52,189 bases of DNA, taken from NCBI GenBank assembly GCA_024276735.1, contig JAJRWQ010000068.1, forward strand, positions 1 through 52,189, in the 5' to 3' direction. Source of the stretch: Actinomycetes bacterium (GTDB lineage Bacteria; Actinomycetota; Thermoleophilia; BMS3ABIN01). Made by a program: the position numbers and the translations under genes. Shown here piece after piece: positions 21,495 to 29,313 of the stretch (position 1 is the stretch's first letter; each line of letters opens with the position of its first letter). Under the pieces are notes generated by a model. The model worked only from the letters and a program-made list of their open reading frames with translations. It was not told where the DNA came from and made no database searches.

Positions 21495-22652
21495 ATGGAA
21501 GTCGAGATAGGCCGAGGCAAGAAAGGGCGGCGGGCCTATGGTCTCGATGACATTGCCATAGTACCCAGCCGCCGCACCCGCGACAACGCCGACATCGACA
21601 TCAGCTGGTCCCTGGGGGACCTGAAACTCGACCTTCCCTGCCTGGCTTCCGCCATGGACGGCGTGGTCGATCCCAAGGTCGCCGGCATCATGGGCAAGCT
21701 GGGCGGCCTGGCGGTGCTCAACCTGGAGGGCATCCAGACCCGCTACGAGAACGCCGACGAGCAGCTGGAAAAGATCGCCTCCCTGCCGCGCGAGGAGGCG
21801 ACCGCCGGGCTGCAGGAGATCTACCGCGAGCCCATCAAGGAAGAACTGATCACCCGCCGCATCCGCGAGATCAAGGAACAGGGCGTCATCGCCGCCGCTT
21901 CCCTGACCCCGCAGCGGGTGACGCAGTACTACGAAACGGCCCTGGAGGCGGGCCTGGACGTGCTGGTGATCCAGGGCACGGTGGTCAGCGCCGAGCACGT
22001 GAGCACGGTGGTGGAGCCGCTGAACCTGAAGAAGTTCATCGCCGAGATCCCGGTGCCGGTGATCGTGGGCGGCTGCGCCTCCTACACCACCGCCCTGCAC
22101 CTGATGCGCACCGGCGCCGTGGGCGTGCTGGTGGGCGTGGGCCCGGGAGCGGCATGCACCACCCGCGGCGTCCTGGGCATCGGCGTTCCCCAGGCGACGG
22201 CGGTGGCCGACGCCGCTGCCGCCCGCGTGCAGCACCTGCTGGAGACCGGCAAGTACGTCAACGTGATCGCCGACGGCGGCATGCGCACCGGCGGCGACAT
22301 CGCCAAGGCCATCGCCTGCGGCGCCGACGCGGTGATGATCGGCTCGCCGCTCTCCCGCGCCAAGGAGGCGCCGGGACGCGGCTACCACTGGGGCATGGCG
22401 ACCTTCCACCCCGAGCTGCCGCGGGGCACGCGGGTGAAGACCAACCAGGTGGCGACGCTCGAGGAGATCCTGGTGGGGCCGGCGCGCGAGAACGACGGCA
22501 CCCTCAACCTCTTCGGGGCCCTGGTCACCTCGATGGCCACCTGCGGCTACGAGAACATACAGGCTTTCCAGAAGGCCGAGGTGATGGTGGCACCGGCCCT
22601 GCAAACCGAGGGCAAGAAGTTGCAGCGGGAGCAGGACGTGGGCATGGGGTGA
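21495..22652 (+). CDS. guaB3: GuaB3 family IMP dehydrogenase-related protein
   Basis: A 385-residue TIM-barrel protein of the GuaB3 group, related to IMP dehydrogenase but without the CBS pair and common in Actinomycetota and cyanobacteria. The active-site loop is GPGAACTTRGVLGIGVPQ with C221. The phosphate site is in VIADGGMRTGGDIAKAIACG, and MIGSPLSRAKEAPGRGYHWG follows. GGAGGG stands five bases before ATG 21495. A cyanobacterial GuaB3 has been reported to oxidise IMP to XMP; whether this one does is inference. Confidence 0.95.
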   Translation: MEVEIGRGKKGRRAYGLDDIAIVPSRRTRDNADIDISWSLGDLKLDLPCLASAMDGVVDPKVAGIMGKLGGLAVLNLEGIQTRYENADEQLEKIASLPREEATAGLQEIYREPIKEELITRRIREIKEQGVIAAASLTPQRVTQYYETALEAGLDVLVIQGTVVSAEHVSTVVEPLNLKKFIAEIPVPVIVGGCASYTTALHLMRTGAVGVLVGVGPGAACTTRGVLGIGVPQATAVADAAAARVQHLLETGKYVNVIADGGMRTGGDIAKAIACGADAVMIGSPLSRAKEAPGRGYHWGMATFHPELPRGTRVKTNQVATLEEILVGPARENDGTLNLFGALVTSMATCGYENIQAFQKAEVMVAPALQTEGKKLQREQDVGMG

Positions 22653-22661
22653 GAGGCAGAG

Positions 22662-22677
22662 GGCGGCGTCAGCCGCC
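22662..22677 (+). terminator. GC-rich hairpin after guaB3
   Basis: GGCGGC-gtca-GCCGCC is a perfect six-base-pair stem ten bases after the guaB3 stop. No T tract follows, so it is a weak terminator candidate. The rest of the 213-base gap to the RpiR gene is GC-rich, and I see no promoter in it. Confidence 0.4.
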
Positions 22678-22865
22678 GCGGCCCTGCAGCAGGAAGGACG
22701 AGACTTCGATCAGCCAGGCGGGACCGATGGAAACAGTGTCTTCCCTTTCAGGATCGGCCGCGGCCGGTCCCCGCACTTTCCCGGGCACCCGTCGCCCGAG
22801 CCGGCCCCGCGGGCCCGCCGCGGGAGCGAAGCCCGGCCCCGCACGCTCACTGACTGCCGGCAGCG

Positions 22866-23717
22866 ATGGCCAGGGATAAGGCCAATCCCGGGGGAAACCT
22901 CCTGCGGGCGCTCAAGGAAGGTTTCGACGGTTTTTCCCCCTCGCGCAAGGCCATCGCCCGCTACCTGATCGATCACTTCGACGAAGCACCCTTCCTCTCG
23001 GCCCAGGAACTGGCACAACGCACCAATACCACCAACTCCACCGTGGTGCGCTTCGCGCAGCACCTGGGCTACGCCGGCTACCCCGAGATGATGAAGGCCG
23101 CCTGGCACGAGCACCGCCTGAGCGTCGGCGGCCAGATGCATTTCCCGGTGGACGACGACTTCTCCGGCAGGGCGCTGCGCACCGACATCCACATCCTCAA
23201 CCAGACCATGGGCAGGAACGAGGCGGACGAGTTCCTGCGCATCGTGGAGCTGGTGGAGAAGGCGGGCACCATCCTGCTGGCGGGCATGTTCGAGGCGGCG
23301 CTGGTGGTCGATTACCTGCGCTACTTCCTGGCCATCATGGGGCTGCCGGTGACGGCGGTCACCGACGCCGCCGAGGATTCCGTCGCCGCCGTGCTCAACA
23401 TGGGACGGCGGCCGCTGGTGCTGGCGGTGGGCTTCGGCACCGCGCACCAGTTCCTGCTGCGGCTGATCAGGAGCGCCCGCGAGCGGGGCGCCACCATCGT
23501 CGGCATCAGTGACAACGAGTTCTCGGAGGTGGCGAAGCTGGCCGACGAGAACCTCTACTGCTACCTGGACAGCAGCTCCTTCGCCCCCTCGCTGGTGGGA
23601 GCCTTCAGCATCGCCAACGCGCTGGTCTCGTCCCTCTACACCCGCAACAAGGGTGACTACGACGCCCACTTCTCCCGCCTGCGCACCCTGCCCCTGAGCT
23701 CGGACTGGCTGGTTTGA
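22866..23717 (+). CDS. MurR/RpiR family transcriptional regulator
   Basis: A 283-residue DNA-binding regulator. The N-terminal RpiR helix-turn-helix spans about 1-80 (SPSRKAIARYLIDHFDEAPF, then NTTNSTVVRFAQHLGYAGYP). The C-terminal SIS sugar-phosphate domain spans about 115-265 (ILLAGMFEAALVVDYLRYFL, then GATIVGISDNEFSEVAKLAD). RpiR proteins usually control sugar-phosphate or amino-sugar genes near them, but no such catabolic gene is in this window, so the target is unknown. A strong hairpin terminator follows the stop. Confidence 0.93.
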   Translation: MARDKANPGGNLLRALKEGFDGFSPSRKAIARYLIDHFDEAPFLSAQELAQRTNTTNSTVVRFAQHLGYAGYPEMMKAAWHEHRLSVGGQMHFPVDDDFSGRALRTDIHILNQTMGRNEADEFLRIVELVEKAGTILLAGMFEAALVVDYLRYFLAIMGLPVTAVTDAAEDSVAAVLNMGRRPLVLAVGFGTAHQFLLRLIRSARERGATIVGISDNEFSEVAKLADENLYCYLDSSSFAPSLVGAFSIANALVSSLYTRNKGDYDAHFSRLRTLPLSSDWLV

Positions 23718-23744
23718 GCGCCGGCGGCGCCGGCCGGCAGGAAA

Positions 23745-23768
23745 AAGGGCCCGCGGGGGCGGGCCCTT
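23745..23768. terminator. Intrinsic terminator, bidirectional
   Basis: AAGGGCCCGC and GCGGGCCCTT form a perfect ten-pair stem around a four-base G-rich loop. Read on the plus strand, TTCTC follows; read on the minus strand, TTTTTCC follows. It lies between the RpiR gene and the converging small Cys-rich gene and can serve both. Confidence 0.8.
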
Positions 23769-23889
23769 CTCAACACTCGACACCGGACGACCGCCGGCGA
23801 CCTTCAGGGAGGCGCGCCGCGCGACCCCCGGGATATCCACCGGCCGCCCCGTTCTCCACGGGACGGAAATTGCCGATCGAAAGAAAGCC

Positions 23890-24099
23890 TCAGGAGGCCA
23901 GTAGCGTCTCGGTGCTGTCCGTGGACCAGGCGCCGTCGTTGACGCGGCGTTCGAAGCATTCCTTGCACACGTATGCGCCGCTGCCGTCCTCGAAACAAAC
24001 GTGTATTCCTGCCTCCCGCTCGCGGCCGATGAGCTTCTCGCTGCACTCGGCACCTACACCCGGTTCCACCTCGTAGACATACTTGACTACTTTCAGCAT
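23890..24099 (-). CDS. Small Cys-rich protein, possible zinc ribbon
   Basis: A 69-residue protein with four cysteines: C19, C35, C45 and C48. The last two form CKEC, spaced like a zinc knuckle. I do not recognise a family. AAAGGGG lies about nine bases before the ATG, and the stretch is less GC-rich than its surroundings, which supports a real small gene. Upstream, 24100-24336 is a 237-base gap with one weak GGGGGG/CCCCCC hairpin (24239-24259) and no recognisable RNA. Downstream, 23769-23889 shows nothing beyond GC-rich sequence. Confidence 0.65.
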   Translation of the reverse strand: MLKVVKYVYEVEPGVGAECSEKLIGREREAGIHVCFEDGSGAYVCKECFERRVNDGAWSTDSTETLLAS

Positions 24100-24336
24100 C
24101 TATACCAGCCCCTTTCCAGTAACACTTGCTTTTCCGGCGGATATAATTCTTTATCGGCAGCTGGACCTTTTCCCCCAGCCGCCGCGCCGCCGGCGGGCGC
24201 TCGGTCCTGCGCCTCCCTCTCGTAATTTGGATGCCGCCGGGGGGACAAGGATTCCCCCCGCTGCCTCGAATCAGGGACAACCCCTATGCCGCCGGGCGGG
24301 GGAAGGGGGGAAGCAGCTGCCGGCCGCGGCGCTGCC

Positions 24337-25218
24337 TCAGCCGGCCAGCTCTCTCAGGTCGCGCATGCGCCGGTCGTCGCTGGGATTGGTCTTCCCCGGC
24401 GTCTCCATCACCAGGGGAACCCGGCGCAGGCGGCGGATGCGGGCAAAGGCCCTGAGGCCGGCGACGGGAATGACGCCGGCGCCGGGATGTTCGTGGCGGT
24501 CACGCAGGGAGCCCCGCGCCACCGCGGAGTCGTTGAAGTGCACCAGGGCCAGGCGGTCGATACCCACGGCCTCGTCGAAGTCCGCCACCGTCCCGCGGGC
24601 GGCGGCCGGTGTCGCCAGGTCGTAGCCGGCGCCCCACATGTGCGCCGTGTCGAGGCAGACGCCCAGGGGGATGGCACCGCCTGCCTCTTCCACCGCCGCG
24701 ATCACCTCCGCCAGCTCCTCGAAGCGCGAGCCCACGAGGTCGCCGCCGCCGGCGCTGTTCTCCAGGAGCAGGAGGGGAGGCTCGCCGGCGGGCAGGGGGC
24801 CGCCCTCGCTCTCCAGCCGCAGGATGCCCGCCACCAGGGAGGCCCGCGCCTCCGCCGGCGTCTCCTGCTTCCTGCTTCCCAGGTGAAAGACCACGCCCGC
24901 GCAGCCCAGGGCCATGGCACGGTCGATGTTGGCCCTGAGCAGCTTCACCGACTTGGCATAGATGGGAGCGTTGCGGCCGCTGCGGCAGGAGAGGTTGATC
25001 AGGTAGCCGGCATGGAGAAAGACGGGGGCCAGGTCGTGCTCGGCGACGTACTCCCTGAACTTCGCCGCCGCCTCCAGGTCCAGCCGCCCGGGGTTCCAGG
25101 CGGAAGGATTGCCGGACATGATCTGGAAGGTGGTGCAGCCGATCTCGCGGGCGTGTCGCGCCCCTGCCAGCAGGCCGCCGCCGGTGCTGATGTGGATGCC
25201 CAGTCGCCGCGGCTGCAT
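24337..25218 (-). CDS. nfo: Endonuclease IV (AP endonuclease)
   Basis: Nfo cuts DNA 5' to abasic sites in base-excision repair using three zinc ions. The 293 residues show the family signatures PVFLHAGYLINLSC, LLLENSAGGGDLVG, GVCLDTAHMWGAGYD, LVHFNDS and RDRHEHPGAG. It starts 22 bases after lepB on the same strand, so the two are probably cotranscribed. Confidence 0.97.
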   Translation of the reverse strand: MQPRRLGIHISTGGGLLAGARHAREIGCTTFQIMSGNPSAWNPGRLDLEAAAKFREYVAEHDLAPVFLHAGYLINLSCRSGRNAPIYAKSVKLLRANIDRAMALGCAGVVFHLGSRKQETPAEARASLVAGILRLESEGGPLPAGEPPLLLLENSAGGGDLVGSRFEELAEVIAAVEEAGGAIPLGVCLDTAHMWGAGYDLATPAAARGTVADFDEAVGIDRLALVHFNDSAVARGSLRDRHEHPGAGVIPVAGLRAFARIRRLRRVPLVMETPGKTNPSDDRRMRDLRELAG

Positions 25219-25240
25219 CGCTACACCGCCGCCGGCGCCG

Positions 25241-26185
25241 CTAGAGCGTATCCATGTGCCGCGGCGGCCAGTAGATGAAATCGACGCGGCCGATGACGTT
25301 CTCGATGGGCACGTAACCCCAGATGTGGCTGTCGGAGCTCTCGTTGCGGTTGTCGCCGAGCACGAACAGCTGCCCCTCGGGCACCACCTGGGGCGGGCGC
25401 GTGTAACGGGGGCTGTCGGCTCCCTCGATGACGAACTCCTCGCCGTTCACCAGCACCTTGCCGCCGGTGATCTCCACCGTGTCCCCCGGCAGGCCGATCA
25501 CCCGCTTCACGAAGGGGATGCCCGGCTCGGCGCCGGTGTGCTCGGTGGGGGGCCTGAAGACGATCACGTCCCCCCGCTGGATATCGCGGAAATGGTAGAT
25601 GACCCGGTCGGCGATGATGCGGTCGTTGAGCCGGATGGTGGGCAGCATCGACCCGGAGGGAATCTTGTAGGGCTTGGCCAGCGTCGCCTGGGCGCACATC
25701 GCCACCCCGAAGGCGACGGTGATGGGAATGACCACGTCGCGGAAGAGCTTTCTCGCCCGCCGCCGCCAGCGTCCCTGCCTGGACGGCGCCGCCTCCGGCT
25801 CCAGTCCGGCGTAAGGGCTCCCGGTTGCGGGGACCCCCGGCGGCCGCGCTTCCATGCCGGCGTGGTAACCAGCCACGGGTACACGGGGGCTCCCGGTACC
25901 GGTGCCGCCGTCCGCGCCGCCCGGGCGCGGCTCGTGCCCGCACACCGGGGCAGTGCCGCCTTCCGCCGGGGCGTCCACCCCCCGGCCGGCCGGAGCTTCC
26001 GCGGCACCGCGGCCCGCCGGCTGCTCCCCGGTGTCACCAGCCGGGGCAACAGCATCATCCGGCCGGGGGCGCACCGGCGGCTGCCCGGTTTCACCCGCAG
26101 GGGGAAACGCGGGGGGCCGCTCGCTTCCAGGCCGATCTCCCGTTTCCTGGCGCTCCTGTTTTTCCCTGTCCGGTTCCTGTTCCAT
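25241..26185 (-). CDS. lepB: Signal peptidase I with long disordered N-terminus
   Basis: LepB removes signal peptides at the outer face of the membrane. The catalytic serine is S179 in KIPSGSMLPT and the general base is K227 in FVKRVIGLPGD; box E is GDNRNESSDSH. One membrane helix lies at about 150-170. The first 140 residues are Pro, Gly, Ala and Glu-rich with no obvious fold, ending in a basic run (RWRRRARK) before the helix; they should be cytoplasmic. The total of 314 residues is long for the family because of this extension. Confidence 0.95.
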   Translation of the reverse strand: MEQEPDREKQERQETGDRPGSERPPAFPPAGETGQPPVRPRPDDAVAPAGDTGEQPAGRGAAEAPAGRGVDAPAEGGTAPVCGHEPRPGGADGGTGTGSPRVPVAGYHAGMEARPPGVPATGSPYAGLEPEAAPSRQGRWRRRARKLFRDVVIPITVAFGVAMCAQATLAKPYKIPSGSMLPTIRLNDRIIADRVIYHFRDIQRGDVIVFRPPTEHTGAEPGIPFVKRVIGLPGDTVEITGGKVLVNGEEFVIEGADSPRYTRPPQVVPEGQLFVLGDNRNESSDSHIWGYVPIENVIGRVDFIYWPPRHMDTL

Positions 26186-26291
26186 GAAATGTTCCGCTGC
26201 CCGCCGTCACCGGGACGCCGGCGCGCGGAGATGGAGGGTTCCTGCATCCATGGTAGCGATTAACCGCAGCCGGGGCCAAGTCCCCGCCGGC

Positions 26292-27497
26292 TCAAATCGC
26301 CATCTTGCTGACGAACTCGTCCTGGAAAGTCTTGTCGAGGGGCAACGCCACGTGCCTGATGATGCCGCGGAGCTCTTCGAGCTGCTCTCGCCCTGCCTCG
26401 TCCAGCATCATCACCGCTCCCCGGCAGGCCGCGTCGTCCAGCACCTCCACCCGGTCGTTGGGCAGGTCGGGGAACATCTTCAGCAGCCGGGCGTTGTCCA
26501 GGTTGATGTAGCTGCCGAAAGTTCCGGTAATAAGCATGTGGTCGAGATCCTGCACGCCGCTCTTTGCCTGGAGCACGGCGATGGCCGCGTGCACCGATGC
26601 CTTCACCAGCTGGAAGGAGCGGATGTCGCGCTGGTCCAGGGTGATGGCGGTGTCGCCGTCCTCGGCAATCACCACCGGCCCCTCCCGCAGCAGCCGCCCG
26701 CCGGCATCGACCCAGTCGTTGCGCCGGAGCTCGGCGATGATATCGATCAGCCCGGAGCCGCAGATCCCCCGCGGCTCGCCGCCGCCCACCACTTCACACT
26801 GGAAGCGCTCGCCGTCGAGCCGCGCCTTGTAAATGGCGCCCTAGCTGGCCGAAACGCCGAAAGACATGTGCGTATCCTCGTAGGCGGGCCCGGCGGGGCT
26901 CGACGCCACCCATATCTTGCCGCGGCCGCCCAGGGTCATCTCGCAGTTGGTGCCCACGTCGATCACCAGCCGCGGCCGTTCGCTGGCCGCCATGTCCACC
27001 AGCAGGATGTCGGCCAGGGCGTCGGCGCCGACGAAGCCGAAGATGGGCCGGGGGACGAACAGGTTCGCATCCCCGAGCGCGATGCCGAGATCGGCGGCAG
27101 GCCCGTAGAAATCCTCTGCTCCCCTGAGGTTGAACGGCGTGCCGCAGAGAGGCGACGGATCGAGGTCGAGAAGGAAGGCGAACATGGCGGAGTTGCCCAC
27201 CACCACCAGCTCCCGCACCCGGCCGGGATCCACGCCGGCGCGCCGGCAAAGCTCGGCGGCGGACGAGCCCACGGCTTCGATCGCCTGGTTGTGCAGGGAA
27301 GCACGTACGCCCTCGTCCTCGGCCGCCTTTCCCAGGCGGCTGGCGATGTCGGCGCCATGTTCCTTCTGGGGATTGGGCACCACCAGCGTTTCCAGCGCCC
27401 GTTTTCCGGGCAGCTCCACCAGGCGGAGCCAGATACTCGAGGTCCCCAAGTCCACGGCGATGCCGTAGGACTCCTTGGCTTTGTGGTCGATACTCAT
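26292..27497 (-). pseudogene. RACo/RamA-like corrinoid-activating ASKHA ATPase, interrupted by in-frame TAG
   Basis: Relatives (DUF4445/RACo group) use ATP to reduce inactive Co(II) corrinoid proteins. The N-terminal part (start ATG 27497, GGGAG upstream) opens SYGIAVDLGTSSIWLRLVEL and holds the ATPase motif LVIDVGTNCEMTL and SSPAGPAYEDTHMSFGVSAS. Codon 219 (26843-26841) is TAG. Translation in the same frame resumes with GAIYKARLDG, GEPRGICGSGLIDIIAEL and LITGTFGSYINLDNARLLKM, exactly as in intact relatives, to a TGA at 26292. Both halves look unrelaxed. The usual N-terminal ferredoxin domain is missing. This may be a recent nonsense mutation, a sequence error or readthrough. Confidence 0.82.
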
Positions 27498-27846
27498 TTT
27501 CTCCCGTACAGGCGGAGTCGCCGCGCTCGAACCTGGAAAACCTTGCGTTCCCGGAGTGGAGGCGGGGGTCCGTTCCCAGTCGGCGGGCACCGGTGAAAAA
27601 AGGGTAGCAGAAAAGAAGCATGCAGACAAATCCTGCAAATCAACGATATTCCGTATCAGTACAAATACTGTGGAATTGGCCATATTCCTCTGGTAGACTT
27701 GAACCGGGTAGGGACCACGATGGGGTGGTAGTAACCGGCTGCGGCACTTCACGTCGTTGCCACCATGGTCTCCGCGCAGTAAATTCACTATATTTGTGGG
27801 CACGGGCGTGCCCTACCCTGGAAGAAAACGACGACAAGAGGCGTTC
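27498..27846. other. 349-base divergent intergenic region
   Basis: This gap separates the interrupted ATPase (minus) from the radical SAM/glycosyltransferase operon (plus). The ATPase-proximal 100 bases are GC-rich. From 27600 to 27700 it is AT-rich, with several TA-rich hexamers but no convincing -35/-10 pair on either strand. An inverted-repeat element fills 27706-27818. I could not match any riboswitch consensus here. Confidence 0.6.
27706..27818. repeat. Inverted-repeat element, MITE-like
   Basis: The ends GGGTAGGG (27706-27713) and CCCTACCC (27811-27818) are perfect inverted repeats bounding 113 bases. Inside, GGGCAC-gggc-GTGCCC (27798-27813) is a tight hairpin, and GACCA...TGG at the left pairs imperfectly with CCACCATGGTC in the middle. 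There is no coding capacity. It resembles a small non-autonomous mobile element or a decayed one. I see no second copy in this window. Confidence 0.5.
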
Positions 27847-29313
27847 ATGAAAGCAATGGTGATCCTGCCGGCCTGGCGGCCGGACGATATCTATCCCTCC
27901 AAGCTGGCCAAGTCGGCGGTGAGCTACCAGCATCCCCTGGGGCTGTTGTATATCGCCACCTGCATGCTGGAGGCGGGCCACGAGGTGGAACTGGTGGACG
28001 GCGCCTTCTGGACCCAGTCGCAGGTGCTGGAGAAGGTGAAGCGCTTCCGCCCCGATTTCGTGGGCATCTCCGCCAACGCCTCCATGTGGAAGAAGGCCTG
28101 CCGCACCGCCGCCGACATCAAGGAGCTGGACGCCGGCATCCACGTTTCCGCCGCCGGCCCCTATCCCACCGCGGTGGAAGAGAAATGCCTCGAGCAGTGC
28201 GAGCACCTGGACTCGGTGGTGATCGGCGAGGGCGAGGAGACGGTGCCGGAGCTGATGGAGCGGCTGGAGTCCGGCGGCGACCTGGCGGGGGTGGCCGGCG
28301 TGGCCTACCGCAACGGGGACGGCGAGATCGTCACCAACCAGCCGCGGCCACTGATCGAGGACCTGGATTCCATCCCCATCCCCCGCCGCGAGCTGCTGGG
28401 TGACTTCGACAAGTACGAATCACCGCCGGGCAGCTACAAGCAGAAGCCGATCGCCATCGTCATGACCTCCCGCGGCTGCAAGGCCCGCTGCATCTACTGC
28501 TTCCAGATGAAGGGCGAGCGGCGCATCCGCTTCCGCAGCGTGGAGAACGTGGTCCAGGAGGTGGAGGAGCTGGTCAACCACTACGGCTTCCGGGAGATCC
28601 GGTTCCTGGACGAGACCTTCACCGCCGACCGCGAGCGGGCGATGGAGATCGTCCGGCGCTTCCGGGAGAAGAAGCTAAAGTTCAGCTGGTACATCTCCTC
28701 GCGGGTCAACACCGTCGACTACGAGATGCTGCGCGAGTTCAAGAAGGCCGGCTGCTGGGCGGTGCTCTTCGGCGCCGAGAGCGGCGTGCAGAAGAACCTG
28801 AACACCATGCGCAAGGGCATCACCCTGGACCAGACGCGGGCGGCAGTAAAGGCAGCCAAGAAGGCCGGCCTCAAGGTCTACACCCCGTTCATCATCGGCA
28901 TCCCCGGCGAGACCTACGAGGAAGCGCTTAAGACCATCGACTTCGCCATCGAGCTCGATCCCCACTACGCCAACTTCCATTCCATGACTCCCTTCCCGGG
29001 AACCGAGCTCTACGAGAACATCGAGCAGTACGGCACCATGTCCGGTGACACCGACGACTACACCTTCGAGGGCGCCGCCTTCGTTCCCTATACCATGACC
29101 CGGGAGCAGATCGAGGAGCTGCGCACCATCGGCTTCCGCAAGTTCTACTCCCGGCCCCGCTTCATCCTCCGGCGCCTGTTCGAGGTACGCAACTGGTACG
29201 ACCTCAAGACCGTGGCCAAGGGCGCCGGCAGCTTCTTCTGGCTGTGGGTGAAGCGTGACTCGCTGAAGGTGGACCGCTCCGCCAAGGCCGCCTCGGAGAG
29301 CGAGGAAGGCTGA
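27847..29313 (+). CDS. B12-binding domain radical SAM protein
   Basis: A 488-residue protein. The N-terminal half (about 1-170) has the B12-binding fold of BchE/P-methylase-type enzymes (HPLGLLYIATCMLEAGHEVE, DSVVIGEGEETVPELMERL). The radical SAM domain carries C211-x3-C215-x2-C218 in GCKARCIYCF, then IRFLDETFTADRERAMEIV and FIIGIPGETYEEALKTIDFA. AAGAGG lies five bases before ATG 27847. The family methylates or rearranges unreactive carbons in lipids, chlorins and natural products. It overlaps the next glycosyltransferase by one base, which suggests a shared pathway. The substrate is unknown. Confidence 0.93.
   Translation: MKAMVILPAWRPDDIYPSKLAKSAVSYQHPLGLLYIATCMLEAGHEVELVDGAFWTQSQVLEKVKRFRPDFVGISANASMWKKACRTAADIKELDAGIHVSAAGPYPTAVEEKCLEQCEHLDSVVIGEGEETVPELMERLESGGDLAGVAGVAYRNGDGEIVTNQPRPLIEDLDSIPIPRRELLGDFDKYESPPGSYKQKPIAIVMTSRGCKARCIYCFQMKGERRIRFRSVENVVQEVEELVNHYGFREIRFLDETFTADRERAMEIVRRFREKKLKFSWYISSRVNTVDYEMLREFKKAGCWAVLFGAESGVQKNLNTMRKGITLDQTRAAVKAAKKAGLKVYTPFIIGIPGETYEEALKTIDFAIELDPHYANFHSMTPFPGTELYENIEQYGTMSGDTDDYTFEGAAFVPYTMTREQIEELRTIGFRKFYSRPRFILRRLFEVRNWYDLKTVAKGAGSFFWLWVKRDSLKVDRSAKAASESEEG

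Noticed and set aside
26841-26843. Pyrrolysine codon as the preferred reading of the TAG
   Set aside because: About a third of the stops I read in the window are TAG, including essential genes, no pyl gene is visible, and this family is not known to use it. Kept only as a possibility.
27498-27610. Cobalamin riboswitch ahead of the corrinoid-activator gene
   Set aside because: A GGTGCCC string and a GGGAAC string occur, but the B12-box and the core order of the riboswitch are missing.
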